Source of the DNA: Candidatus Peregrinibacteria bacterium
GTDB taxonomy: Bacteria > Patescibacteriota > Gracilibacteria > UBA1369 > LOWO2-01-FULL-3
Length of the DNA: 64,000 nucleotides
Direction: 5' to 3'
NCBI GenBank assembly: GCA_026395515.1
Contig: JAPLYN010000005.1
Location: forward strand, 299,521-363,520
This document shows positions 26,306 to 35,387 of the stretch, one piece after another; position 1 is the stretch's first letter; every line of letters begins with the position of its first letter. A program made the position numbers and the translations under genes. The notes under the pieces were generated by a model, which ran no database searches, was not told where the DNA came from, and saw nothing but the letters and a program-made list of their open reading frames with translations.

Positions 26306-27274
26306 ATGAAACGTATTCTTTCAGGCGTTCAACCAAGCGGAAAACCCCACATCGGCAATTATCTTGGTGCCATTCGCCAACACATTGAAATGCAAAAAGA
26401 TTATGAATGCTTTCTTTTTATTGCTGATCTACATGCGCTCACCACTGTTCGAGATGCCGAATTAATGAGAAAACAAAGCTATGAATTAGCAGTTGCATAT
26501 TTAGCGCTAGGATTAGATCCAAAGAAAACAGCCTTCTTTAAACAATCATCACTCCCAGAACATGCAGAGCTATGCTGGATTTTCGACTGTATTACTAAAA
26601 TGCCATTTATAGAAAGAGCTCATGCTTGGAAAGACGCTCAAGCCAAAGGTAAAAAAGAAGTTACAGTAGGACTTTTTAATTATCCAGTATTGATGTCCGC
26701 CGATATTTTACTTTATCAACCAGACTTAGTTCCAGTAGGAAAAGATCAAAAACAACACGTGGAAATAGCTAGAGACATTGCCACAAACTTCAATCAAACT
26801 TTTGGAGAAACATTCAAACTACCAGACGCCTTCATCAAGGAAGACGTAGCCGTAGTTCCAGGAACAGACGGACAAAAAATGAGTAAGTCATACGGCAACA
26901 CCATCGACCTCTTCGGAACAGATGCCGAACTAAAAAAACAAGTAATGGGAATAATTACAGATTCAACTCCTCTAGAAGAACCAAAAAATCCAGAAACTTG
27001 TAATGTCTTCAAACTCTACAAACTCTTTGCCGACAAAAAAGAAATTCAAGAATTGGCAGCAAAATACAAAGCTGGTGGCATGGGTTACGGAGACGCAAAA
27101 AAAACACTACTTTCAAAGTTAATGGAACACTTCGCTGAAGCCCGCACAAAATACAACGAACTTCTTCCAAAAAAAGACTACGTTTACGGCGTGCTTGAAG
27201 ACGGCGCAAAACGTGCAAAAAAAGTTGCTGCTAACACTTTAGAAACAGCAAAAAAGAAGATTGGCTATATTTAG
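26306..27274 (+). CDS. trpS: Tryptophanyl-tRNA synthetase
   Basis: Class I synthetase for tRNA-Trp, 322 aa. The HIGH motif appears as PHIGNYLGA near the N-terminus, and the KMSKS loop is intact as GQKMSKSYGN (about residues 190-199). The FLFIADLHALT segment also matches the family. The stop is TAG and sits within a small hairpin (TTGGCTA/TAGCCAA, 27261..27278). It is probably transcribed with priA. Confidence 0.97.
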   Translation: MKRILSGVQPSGKPHIGNYLGAIRQHIEMQKDYECFLFIADLHALTTVRDAELMRKQSYELAVAYLALGLDPKKTAFFKQSSLPEHAELCWIFDCITKMPFIERAHAWKDAQAKGKKEVTVGLFNYPVLMSADILLYQPDLVPVGKDQKQHVEIARDIATNFNQTFGETFKLPDAFIKEDVAVVPGTDGQKMSKSYGNTIDLFGTDAELKKQVMGIITDSTPLEEPKNPETCNVFKLYKLFADKKEIQELAAKYKAGGMGYGDAKKTLLSKLMEHFAEARTKYNELLPKKDYVYGVLEDGAKRAKKVAANTLETAKKKIGYI

Positions 27275-27287
27275 CCAAATTTAGCTA

Positions 27288-27339
27288 TTGCCCTTTTCAG
27301 TTCACTGGTTTAAATTAACTAGAGTTAGAACAAGGGCAA
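27288..27339 (+). promoter_or_regulatory. Inverted repeat in the pyrG leader region
   Basis: TTGCCCTT (27288..27295) can pair with AAGGGCAA (27332..27339) around a 36-base AT-rich loop, upstream of pyrG. No T run follows. It could be an mRNA structure or chance. Confidence 0.3.
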
Positions 27340-27388
27340 ATTTCAACAATCAGTCCTTCCTTAAATCCTCGCTCATTTAAAAATTTGC

Positions 27389-29008
27389 ATGTGTAAATAT
27401 ATCTTTGTCACTGGTGGTGTATGTAGTTCGTTAGGTAAGGGAATAGCCTCAGCCTCTATCGGAGCACTTCTCAAAGCCTCAGGCCTTAAAGTGTTCACTC
27501 AGAAGCTCGATCCTTACCTCAATGTCGACCCCGGAACAATGAGTCCTTTTCAACATGGTGAAGTTTTTGTTACAGACGATGGTGGAGAAACAGATCTAGA
27601 TCTAGGACATTACGAGAGATTCATCGATACAAGCCTAAGCAAACTTTCTTCCGTCACAACTGGAAGAATTTATAGTGAAGTATTAGAAAAAGAACGTAAA
27701 GGAACTTTCCTTGGACGCACTATTCAAATTATTCCTCATATTACAGATGCCATTCAGAATAAAATTACTGAGGCAGCAAAATCATCTGGATGCGACATTA
27801 TGATGATTGAAATTGGAGGTACAGTAGGAGACATAGAAGGACTTCCTTATCTCGAATCTATCAGACAATTAAGATACAAACTCGGCTCAGAGAACACATT
27901 ATTTGTTCACTGTACTTTGCTTCCCTACTTAGGTGGATCTAAAGAATTAAAAACTAAACCTACTCAAGCTTCAGTAAGAGAACTTCGATCAATTGGTATC
28001 CAACCAGATTTTATCCTAGCGAGAGCCGATTACCACATTGAAAAAGAACTACTCAAGAAAATTTCTCTTTTCTGCGATGTTCAAGAGGAATATGTAATCC
28101 CAGCTCAAACTCTAAAATCAATTTACGAAGTACCTTTAAATTTTCAGAAAAACAACATCGTTCAATTAATTGCCGACAGATTAAATCTTGGCAAATTAAA
28201 ACCAAATCTTAAAGAATGGGAAGACTTGGAAAAGAAAATTAATGCCAAGAGAACTCCACTTAACATCGCTATTGTTGGTAAATACACAGGACTCGACGAT
28301 GCTTACCTCAGCGTAATTGAATCACTCAAAATTGCTGGATACCATACAGGTACCGATACGAAAATTATGTGGGTTTCATCAGAAAAACTAGAAGAAAACG
28401 ATAAAGATACCTGGGCAAATCTTCGCACAGCAGATGGAATATTAGTTCCAGGAGGATTTGGTAAACGCGGAATCGAAGGAAAAATCTTAGCAGCAAAATA
28501 TGCTCGTGAAAATAAAATTCCATACCTTGGTTTATGCTTAGGAATGCAAATTATGAGCATAGAATTTGCACGTTTAGCTCTCAAGGATTCTCAAATTACT
28601 TCAGAAGAATTTGACGAAGAAGGCAAACTAGATGCATCAAAGTATGCAATTCACTTCCTTCCAGGACAACACAAAGACAGAGATAAAGGAGGAACTTTAA
28701 GACTAGGAAAATATCCATGCAAAGTCATCAAAGGTACAAAAACCTACGAACTCTACAAATCAACCGACATAGAAGAAAGACACCGTCATCGCTACGAATT
28801 TAATAATGAATTCAAAGATAAACTAGAAAAAGCTGGCATGGTATTCTCAGGAATTTATGAAAAAGGAAATCTCGTAGAAATAGCAGAATTGAAAGATCAT
28901 CCATTCATGATTGGCTGTCAATTCCATCCTGAATTCAAATCTCGTCCAACTAAGGCTCACCCACTCTTCAGAGGATTTATAGAGGCTGCGAAAAAACAAA
29001 ACGCCTAA
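27389..29008 (+). CDS. pyrG: CTP synthase
   Basis: Makes CTP from UTP, ATP and glutamine. The 539-aa protein has the amidoligase domain (KYIFVTGGVCSSLGKG, LDPYLNVDPGTM, EVFVTDDGGETDLDLGHYERF) and a C-terminal class I glutaminase. The latter has nucleophile Cys in YLGLCLGMQ and His/Glu in CQFHPEFKSRP. The start MCKYIFVTGG at 27389 fits the family. The 114-base upstream region has inverted repeats. A 7-base gap links it to the following gene. Confidence 0.97.
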   Translation: MCKYIFVTGGVCSSLGKGIASASIGALLKASGLKVFTQKLDPYLNVDPGTMSPFQHGEVFVTDDGGETDLDLGHYERFIDTSLSKLSSVTTGRIYSEVLEKERKGTFLGRTIQIIPHITDAIQNKITEAAKSSGCDIMMIEIGGTVGDIEGLPYLESIRQLRYKLGSENTLFVHCTLLPYLGGSKELKTKPTQASVRELRSIGIQPDFILARADYHIEKELLKKISLFCDVQEEYVIPAQTLKSIYEVPLNFQKNNIVQLIADRLNLGKLKPNLKEWEDLEKKINAKRTPLNIAIVGKYTGLDDAYLSVIESLKIAGYHTGTDTKIMWVSSEKLEENDKDTWANLRTADGILVPGGFGKRGIEGKILAAKYARENKIPYLGLCLGMQIMSIEFARLALKDSQITSEEFDEEGKLDASKYAIHFLPGQHKDRDKGGTLRLGKYPCKVIKGTKTYELYKSTDIEERHRHRYEFNNEFKDKLEKAGMVFSGIYEKGNLVEIAELKDHPFMIGCQFHPEFKSRPTKAHPLFRGFIEAAKKQNA

Positions 29009-29015
29009 AAATTCT

Positions 29016-30419
29016 ATGGCAATTTTTAAATACACAATCGCCAACAAGGACGGCAAAAAACTCAGCGGTAGCGTTGAAGCACCTGATGAAAATACCGCGC
29101 GTCTAGAGTTAGAAAACCTCGGCTTTTCCATTCTCCTACTACAAGAAACAAAAGAGTCCCCTCAATCTGACTCTACTCTAGGCAAATTTGCTTTTGAAGC
29201 TATAGACAAAAATTCCAGACTAGTAAGTGGTACCATTCCTTCTAAAACAAAAGAGGAAGCAATTGTAAAACTACAAACCGAATACGAACTAAACATAAGC
29301 GCAATTTGGCCAGAAGGATCAACAAACGAACAGATAGAAGCCGCACGAAAAGAAGGACAACAAAGACTTCAAACTCAACTTCAAACAACAACTCCCACCA
29401 TCCCTACACAAGCACAAAATCCTGAAGGGGAAACTAAAGTTGTCAGCCTCGAACAAGAAAAAAAGAATCAATTCATTAAAGAAAAAATTGAACTTACCTT
29501 AAAAGCTGTAAATGAGTTAATTAAAAAATTTGACCAAGACCTAGCTCCAGACAAAAAAGTAGAAATAAACAAGAAAATAGACAAATTACTACGTATTAAA
29601 AATAGTACAAACGTAGATTATATCCTTGAAAGCGCCAATGAATTATTGAAATTTCTCGAAGAACAAGAAAAATCTTTAAAGGAGAATGTTCACCAAGAAA
29701 AACGTTTTGAGTTCCAAGTACAAACTCAAAAAATGCTCCAGACTCTTAATCAACAAGAGCATCAAAAGAACTTCAGCGAAGATCTAACAGAGAAAATTCA
29801 AGGATGGCAAAAAGCACATCTGGAAAATCCTGAAAAAGCTTCTTTGGGCGCAAGAATTATAAACAGCGTTTTAGTTAAAATTCAAAAATTTTTTACTACA
29901 CCACCAGAAATTGCTGCTCTAAAAATGCAAATTTCCAGCTACAACAAACAACTTTGGGAATTTGCAAAACTTTATTTCAAAGAACCAACACCTGAATACA
30001 AAACAAAAGTAAAAAATACTCTAAAAACCATCTGGCAAGCACGAAAAAGAGCAATTGAAAATCTTAAAATTTTAAAACAACAACTGAAAGGAGCTGAAAT
30101 TGTAGAAAAATCCGAAGAAAAAGTTCTTTTCACTCTCATTGAAGAAATGAATGCCTTTACGGGATGGCTTCTCGGATTTTACGTTATTTACTACATAGTC
30201 TCTCTCTACTTAAACACAAAGGATTTCGGCCTCAGCTCAATCCCAACATCCTTTCACGTCTACGAAACACATCTATTTAAATACATTTTAGTAATAACCT
30301 TTCTACTACACTCAATTAGTGCCCTTAAAGTAAACTTCTTCCGTAACAGTGCAGCAGCAAACATCATACTTCCACCAATATTCGTTTTTGGTAGCATCAT
30401 AACTTTACTTAACTTCTAA
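29016..30419 (+). CDS. Membrane protein with two GspF/PilC-like N-terminal domains, coiled coil and C-terminal helices
   Basis: A 467-aa protein of unknown function. Residues 1-42 (FKYTIANKDGKKLSGSVEA...) match the short domain that opens type II secretion/pilus platform proteins GspF/PilC, and residues about 56-101 look like a second copy (FAFEAIDKNSRLVSGTI). The platform helical domains themselves are missing. Instead there is a Gln/Glu/Lys-rich coiled-coil region (about 140-360) and three hydrophobic segments (about 380-467). The small domain may dock onto a secretion or pilus ATPase or serve as a protein-binding module; this is inferred. It lies 7 bases after pyrG and 4 before the Lgt-like gene. 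Confidence 0.72.
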   Translation: MAIFKYTIANKDGKKLSGSVEAPDENTARLELENLGFSILLLQETKESPQSDSTLGKFAFEAIDKNSRLVSGTIPSKTKEEAIVKLQTEYELNISAIWPEGSTNEQIEAARKEGQQRLQTQLQTTTPTIPTQAQNPEGETKVVSLEQEKKNQFIKEKIELTLKAVNELIKKFDQDLAPDKKVEINKKIDKLLRIKNSTNVDYILESANELLKFLEEQEKSLKENVHQEKRFEFQVQTQKMLQTLNQQEHQKNFSEDLTEKIQGWQKAHLENPEKASLGARIINSVLVKIQKFFTTPPEIAALKMQISSYNKQLWEFAKLYFKEPTPEYKTKVKNTLKTIWQARKRAIENLKILKQQLKGAEIVEKSEEKVLFTLIEEMNAFTGWLLGFYVIYYIVSLYLNTKDFGLSSIPTSFHVYETHLFKYILVITFLLHSISALKVNFFRNSAAANIILPPIFVFGSIITLLNF

Positions 30420-30423
30420 AAAA

Positions 30424-31221
30424 ATGTTCCCAGTAATATTCTCAACAAATTTCTTTGAACTACACACTCTCTGGGTATTTTTTGCTATTGCCCTAATAAT
30501 TTCAACAATAGTTTTGATTAGATTATCTTTATCTAATGGTCTTAAAGTCCAATTTATCAGTACCAATGCTTGGAAAATTATTCTCTGGGGAATAGTTGGT
30601 GCCAGAATTTGGTCCATAATAAATAACTACACCAGTTACTTTAGTGACATCAGCCTTTCAAACCTATTTCGTCTATTCTACTTTTGGGACAAAGGTCTAG
30701 AATTATGGGGAGCAATAATTGCCGCAACAATCTACTTCTACCTCTTGTGCAAAAAAAATGAACAGAATTTCTGGAAATGGCTTGATGTAATCGTTCCTGC
30801 CACTATACTCGGACTAGCAATTGGAGGTATTGGAACCTTTTTCGATGGTACTAATTATGGAACACCATCTTCCCTACCTTGGGCTGTTAATTTCGACAAC
30901 GCTGCTATCAAATATTCTGTTCCCATTCATCCAACCCAAATCTATACCTTCTTGTACTCTTCAATTATTTTCACAGCACTTATATTAATCGGACAAAACC
31001 AAAAAGTGAAAGAAATGGATACTTCAGGATTGGTAGGACTAATAGGTGTTGCCAGTTTTTGTTTCTTTCACTTCTTAGAAGAATTTGTCAGAGGAGACGA
31101 TGCTTTGAGTCTTTTCAGCATAAGAATTCCTCAAATTGCAGCTTTTATTGCAACAATTGCATCATTAATAGTAATATATCGCCGATTTCTCAAAAAAAGA
31201 TCTAGCTTGCATTCTAAATAA
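30424..31221 (+). CDS. Divergent prolipoprotein diacylglyceryl transferase (Lgt-like)
   Basis: Lgt attaches diacylglycerol to lipobox cysteines of prelipoproteins. This 265-aa polytopic protein follows the Lgt plan: GARIWSI near residue 60, a WDKGLELWG segment, the DVIVPATILGLAIGGIGTFF-type block, IHPTQIY and a final EEFVRGDD. Key positions differ. The HG after the glycine-rich turn is WG (W95), and the GRxGNFxN signature reads GGIGTFFDG, losing Arg and Asn that are essential in E. coli. It may be a relative with changed or lost activity. It sits between the GspF-like gene and a small membrane protein. Confidence 0.75.
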   Translation: MFPVIFSTNFFELHTLWVFFAIALIISTIVLIRLSLSNGLKVQFISTNAWKIILWGIVGARIWSIINNYTSYFSDISLSNLFRLFYFWDKGLELWGAIIAATIYFYLLCKKNEQNFWKWLDVIVPATILGLAIGGIGTFFDGTNYGTPSSLPWAVNFDNAAIKYSVPIHPTQIYTFLYSSIIFTALILIGQNQKVKEMDTSGLVGLIGVASFCFFHFLEEFVRGDDALSLFSIRIPQIAAFIATIASLIVIYRRFLKKRSSLHSK

Positions 31222-31241
31222 ATTTAACTTATCTTCTGCAC

Positions 31242-31661
31242 ATGAAATACATCAAATACTTTCTCTCTCCAAATCCAGGCGTAGACTTCAGATTTTATAC
31301 AGCATTAGCTATAATTGTGTTTTTGCTATTTGCGGGAGCCGTAGCTGTATCAGTAATTTATGATAGAAAGAAGCATTATGATTTTGCTTTCAAGCGTCTA
31401 TTCCGCAAAACATCTCTACACCTATCTCTTTTCGCAATTCTATTCTTATTCCTTTTAGCCGTACGCTACGAAGGCATTCCATATTTCTCTGCGAGAGTTT
31501 TACTTTTTGCAGCATTTGCATGGTTAGGATACTTTATCTACAAAACAGTTAAAGTTTTCAAAAAAGACTATCCACGTGAGCAAGAGAATGTAAAAAATCT
31601 TACAGTTAACAGCCAAACAAAGAAAGTTCACAAATACCTTCCAAATAAGAGAAAACACTAA
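31242..31661 (+). CDS. Small membrane protein, unknown
   Basis: A 139-aa protein with three predicted transmembrane segments (about 18-40, 57-76, 83-102) and a basic C-terminal tail (KKVHKYLPNKRKH). No family is recognised. TATCTT ends six bases before the ATG at 31242, again leaderless-like, although it also lies 20 bases behind the Lgt-like gene. A strong bidirectional terminator follows. Confidence 0.65.
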   Translation: MKYIKYFLSPNPGVDFRFYTALAIIVFLLFAGAVAVSVIYDRKKHYDFAFKRLFRKTSLHLSLFAILFLFLLAVRYEGIPYFSARVLLFAAFAWLGYFIYKTVKVFKKDYPREQENVKNLTVNSQTKKVHKYLPNKRKH

Positions 31662-31685
31662 GAGACAATAAACAGACAAACAAAC

Positions 31686-31736
31686 AAAACCCCGATCGCG
31701 AATGTCCTAGAGGACCGCAAAACGGGGTTTTATTTT
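31686..31736. terminator. Bidirectional terminator with nested hairpin
   Basis: AAAACCCCG (31686..31694) pairs with CGGGGTTTT (31723..31731). Inside it sits a second stem GTCC/GGAC flanked by GCG/CGC. It lies between the plus-strand pyrG unit and the minus-strand operon ending in greA, with A/T runs on both sides. Confidence 0.8.
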
Positions 31737-31754
31737 AATCATTTATCCACTCTA

Positions 31755-32333
31755 CTAGTCAATTTTCACAATAACGTATTCCATAGTACCAGCAGGCACT
31801 ATTACTTTTACTTTGTCACCTTTCTGTTTATCAAGAACTGCACTTCCAACTGGTGATTCATTAGAAATCTTAGAAGAGAAAGGATCCGCTTCTGTAGAAC
31901 CAACGATAGTATAAATCTCCAAATCGTCTTTACCCTTAGTAACATTCTTCAAATGAACAGTGCTACCCATCTGTACAGACTTTGTTTTGTGATTTTCAGC
32001 AATAATCTTAGCGTGCTTAACCTTATCCTCCAATTCCATGATACGACCTTCTACAAAAGCCTGTTCATTCTTAGCCTCTTCGTACTCTGAATTCTCAGAA
32101 AGATCTCCATAAGAAATCGCTTCTTTAATTCTCTCAGCTACTTCTTTTCTTTTTACAGACTTCAAATGCTCTAATTCTTCCTTCAATTTATCAAAACCTT
32201 CTTTAGTAACAAGAGTAACCTTAGTGTTTGAGCTCTGAGTAGAATCATCCCCCATATGAGCATCTTCATCAGTAGCATCATCTGGAGTAATATTTTCCGG
32301 ATCAAAATCCTCATCATCATCCATCATTGTCAT
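31755..32333 (-). CDS. greA: Transcription elongation factor GreA with acidic N-terminal extension
   Basis: GreA enters the RNA polymerase secondary channel and stimulates cleavage of backtracked RNA. The family core begins about residue 37 (VTLVTKEGFDKLKEEL). The coiled-coil tip acidic motif GDLSENSEYEEAK is intact and the C-terminal FKBP-like domain is present. The first ~36 residues are an Asp/Glu-rich extension absent from ordinary GreA (about 158 aa; here 192). It is the last gene of the minus-strand dnaG-rpoD unit, 36 bases after rpoD. Confidence 0.93.
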   Translation of the reverse strand: MTMMDDDEDFDPENITPDDATDEDAHMGDDSTQSSNTKVTLVTKEGFDKLKEELEHLKSVKRKEVAERIKEAISYGDLSENSEYEEAKNEQAFVEGRIMELEDKVKHAKIIAENHKTKSVQMGSTVHLKNVTKGKDDLEIYTIVGSTEADPFSSKISNESPVGSAVLDKQKGDKVKVIVPAGTMEYVIVKID

Positions 32334-32369
32334 AATATTTTAGGTTAAAGTATATTAATTAAAATCAGT

Positions 32370-33551
32370 TCAGTGCGGACGGATCTTAACAGAAGTTGGA
32401 TGTTCTTTCAACTTTTGTAAGACCTTAGCCTCGATCTGACGAATACGTTCACGAGTAACATGGAATTCCTGACCTACTTCTTCCAAAGTATGACCAACTC
32501 CATCTTTCAAACCAAATCTCATTTCAATAATCTTTCTTTCACGTGGAGAAAGGTACTGCAACATTTCATGAATGTTCTCACGAATCAACTGTCTATTTGT
32601 AGATTCAGCAGGAGAAAGCGCTTCATCATCCTCGATAAAGTCTCCCAACTTGCTATCTTCTTCAGTACCAACCGGTGCCTCCAAAGAAACGATATCCTGA
32701 GAAATTTTCATAATATGACGAACTTTTTTCACATCCATATCCATTTCTGCCGCCAACTCTTCAACCAATGGCTCACGACCAAGCTCCTGAACCAATCTAC
32801 GTTGAGCATGAGTCAACTTATTGATTGTCTCAACCATATGAACTGGAATACGAATCGTTCTAGCCTGATCAGCAATAGCACGTGTAATAGCCTGACGAAT
32901 CCACCAAGTAGCATAAGTTGAAAACTTGAAACCTCTATTTGGATCAAATTTTTCTACAGCACGGAATAAACCAATATTTCCTTCCTGAATAAGATCCAAG
33001 AAAGATAAACCTCTTCCAATATATTTTTTAGCGATACTCACAACCAAACGCAAATTTGCCTCAGCCAATTTACCCTTAGCAGCTTGATCTCCTTTCGCAA
33101 TACGACGTGCCAATTCCACCTCTTCTTTACCAGTCAAAAGATCTACACGACCAATTTCACACAAATACAATCTGATGGAATCATTAGCAATTTCTTTAAA
33201 CTCTGCTTCTTTTTTAACTTTTTTTGCTTTTTTCTCTCTAAGAGTAAGATCCTCTTCAGGCTCAGTAATATCCTCAACCTTAGCCAAAGCCTCAGTTTTC
33301 TTCCATTCCTCATCATCAGGCACCAAGGCATCTTTTGTATCAAGAACCTCAACACCAATTTCCATGAAGAGACTATAAATCTCATCCAATAAAATAAGAT
33401 CATCCTCGATATGAGGCATGGCCTTAAGCAACTCTTGATGAGTCACGAAACCCTGCTCCTTACCTTTTTTAATGAGGTGCTGAACTTCCTTGGGAAACCT
33501 ATCCATTTGCTCATCAGAAGGATGTGCAATAAATTTACTTGTCCTAGCCAT
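32370..33551 (-). CDS. rpoD: Primary sigma factor RpoD (sigma70/SigA)
   Basis: Housekeeping sigma factor, 393 aa. An N-terminal region 1.1-like segment is followed by region 1.2 ([21 protein letters not shown]) and region 2 ([29 protein letters not shown]...). Region 2.3-2.4 is [22 protein letters not shown], and region 4.2 is [21 protein letters not shown]. Intact regions 2.4 and 4.2 fit the consensus TTGACA/TATAAT promoters seen in this window. The stop codon is TGA (32370..32372), further evidence that TGA is a stop here. It lies between dnaG (25-base gap) and greA. Confidence 0.97.
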   Translation of the reverse strand: MARTSKFIAHPSDEQMDRFPKEVQHLIKKGKEQGFVTHQELLKAMPHIEDDLILLDEIYSLFMEIGVEVLDTKDALVPDDEEWKKTEALAKVEDITEPEEDLTLREKKAKKVKKEAEFKEIANDSIRLYLCEIGRVDLLTGKEEVELARRIAKGDQAAKGKLAEANLRLVVSIAKKYIGRGLSFLDLIQEGNIGLFRAVEKFDPNRGFKFSTYATWWIRQAITRAIADQARTIRIPVHMVETINKLTHAQRRLVQELGREPLVEELAAEMDMDVKKVRHIMKISQDIVSLEAPVGTEEDSKLGDFIEDDEALSPAESTNRQLIRENIHEMLQYLSPRERKIIEMRFGLKDGVGHTLEEVGQEFHVTRERIRQIEAKVLQKLKEHPTSVKIRPH

Positions 33552-33576
33552 TTAGTTTTTGGATAATGGAGTAAAA

Positions 33577-35343
33577 CTAACTTTTTAAAAGCCTTTGCTG
33601 CTCCAATAATAATGTCTTTAATTGATCTCTATTATCAGCTTTTTCAGCTTCTGCGATACTAATTTGCAACTCACTTAGAACTTTTGTTTTACGATCTTTT
33701 TTATACCTGTCAATTAGTTTTTCCACCTCTGCGCTTAAAGCTTCGTGGGAAAATCCATTATATAATTCTTCGGCATAAAGACGTAAGACGTCGATTTTCT
33801 CTTTGTCTTGAGACAAAAAGCCAATTTCGAAATTCCAGTTTTTGAAATTTTCTCGGGCCGAATTATACTGTTCTAATAGATCATTGTAAACATTTTTCGT
33901 CCAGTCTGTCACGATTCCCAAATCTATCGTTTTTTTAGCATTTTCAAACAAAGTAGGATTTTCCAAAATTAAAGCGACAACCAACTCTTCAGTGGTAAGT
34001 TTATTAGCAACTGCTTTTACCTCACTCATTTCCGCAGCCTGTCTCATTGGATGACCTGAAGGCAATTTATAACTCTCAATTTCCTCATACAAATGCTGTT
34101 CATTCATACCCAATCGCTGAGAAAGTTCTTTTACGCAGAAATCACGAGTCGTCGGTGACATTCCATGATAATACGGCAAAAGCTCCTTCACGACCTTTCT
34201 ACGCCCAGTCAAAGCAGTAATATCGTTATCTCCAATTACCTTTGAAATCATAAAACTAAGAAAATCTCCCGCCTTATCCACCAACTCTTTAAATTTATCT
34301 CCGTGCTCCAACACGAAATCTGCAGGATCCTTCTTATCAATACCCGTCACCGTCTTTACTTGAATATCTTCATTTTGAAAAAGGGCGTAAGCACGTTTTG
34401 TCGCTTCTATACCAGCACCGTCAGTGTCGAAAGAAGTTACAACGTTGGTGGTAAGTCTCTTAATAATTCTAACTTGTTCGTTAGAAAGAGCAGTACCAGA
34501 ACTTGCCACTAAATTCTTTATTCCAGCCTGATACGGCAAAATCACATCAAAATAACCTTCCACAAGCACAATCTGATTTTGTTCCTTAATGTATTTCTTA
34601 CTATGATGAAGACCATAAAGAACACGACTTTTATTATAAACAGGATTTTCCGGTGAATTTAGATATTTAGGAGCTTGATCATGCTTCAAAGCTCGTCCAC
34701 CAAAGCCACACACCCTACCAACCGCATCAAGAATAGGAAACATCAATCGCGCACGATATTTATCATAAACATTGTCAGTACCAATGTTTTTAGCAGAAAC
34801 AAATCCAGATTTAAGCAAAATTTCTTTAGAAATACCCTTATTGAGAAGAATTGGATAAAGCTCGTCATATTTATCTGGCGCAAAACCTAATCTAAATTCC
34901 TTAATAGTTTCATCCTTAAGTCCACGTCGATATAAGTATTCCAGTACCTTCTTTCCATCACTTGTTGTATACAATTGTTGTTCAAAAAATTCGCAAGCTA
35001 AATCATGAGCTTTAAAGTAAATATCTTTTTCGGACTTAGCAGCTTTCTTTTCTAATTTATCTTCATCAATTTTTATTCCACATCTATCAGCCAAAATATG
35101 CATTGATTCAACAAAACTAACACCTTCAACTTCCTGAATAAATGCAAAAATATCTCCACCCTTATTACATCCAAAACAGTGGCAAATTTGTTTTTCAGGG
35201 CTTACTACAAAACTAGGAGTCTTCTCTCCATGAAAAGGACAGAGGCCTTTGAGGTTTCTTCCGAACTTCTTCAGCTGAACGTACTGAGAAACCACCTCTT
35301 CAATACCTAGCCTACTTTTAATATCATCAACTACATCTGCCAT
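33577..35343 (-). CDS. dnaG: DNA primase
   Basis: Makes RNA primers for replication. The 588-aa protein has an N-terminal CHC2 zinc finger (CPFH at 35-38, CFGC at 56-59). The TOPRIM core has VEGYFDVI and SFDTDGAGIEATKRAY. A C-terminal helicase-interaction region (about 440-588) completes it. It heads a dnaG-rpoD-greA order like the classic macromolecular-synthesis operon, without rpsU. The start at 35343 follows a TTGTAA/TATAAC promoter. The stop is TAG. Confidence 0.96.
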   Translation of the reverse strand: MADVVDDIKSRLGIEEVVSQYVQLKKFGRNLKGLCPFHGEKTPSFVVSPEKQICHCFGCNKGGDIFAFIQEVEGVSFVESMHILADRCGIKIDEDKLEKKAAKSEKDIYFKAHDLACEFFEQQLYTTSDGKKVLEYLYRRGLKDETIKEFRLGFAPDKYDELYPILLNKGISKEILLKSGFVSAKNIGTDNVYDKYRARLMFPILDAVGRVCGFGGRALKHDQAPKYLNSPENPVYNKSRVLYGLHHSKKYIKEQNQIVLVEGYFDVILPYQAGIKNLVASSGTALSNEQVRIIKRLTTNVVTSFDTDGAGIEATKRAYALFQNEDIQVKTVTGIDKKDPADFVLEHGDKFKELVDKAGDFLSFMISKVIGDNDITALTGRRKVVKELLPYYHGMSPTTRDFCVKELSQRLGMNEQHLYEEIESYKLPSGHPMRQAAEMSEVKAVANKLTTEELVVALILENPTLFENAKKTIDLGIVTDWTKNVYNDLLEQYNSARENFKNWNFEIGFLSQDKEKIDVLRLYAEELYNGFSHEALSAEVEKLIDRYKKDRKTKVLSELQISIAEAEKADNRDQLKTLLLEQQRLLKS

Positions 35344-35353
35344 AGTACATGGA

Positions 35354-35382
35354 GTTATAATCGAAAAATAAACCAGTTACAA
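35354..35382 (-). promoter_or_regulatory. Promoter of dnaG
   Basis: Minus strand: -35 TTGTAA (35382..35377), 17-base spacer, -10 TATAAC (35359..35354), ten bases before the ATG at 35343. Confidence 0.55.
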
Positions 35383-35387
35383 GCAAA

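Noticed and set aside
32460-32921. Plus-strand 153-codon frame over rpoD
   Set aside because: Antisense shadow of a conserved sigma factor; composition reflects the complementary strand.
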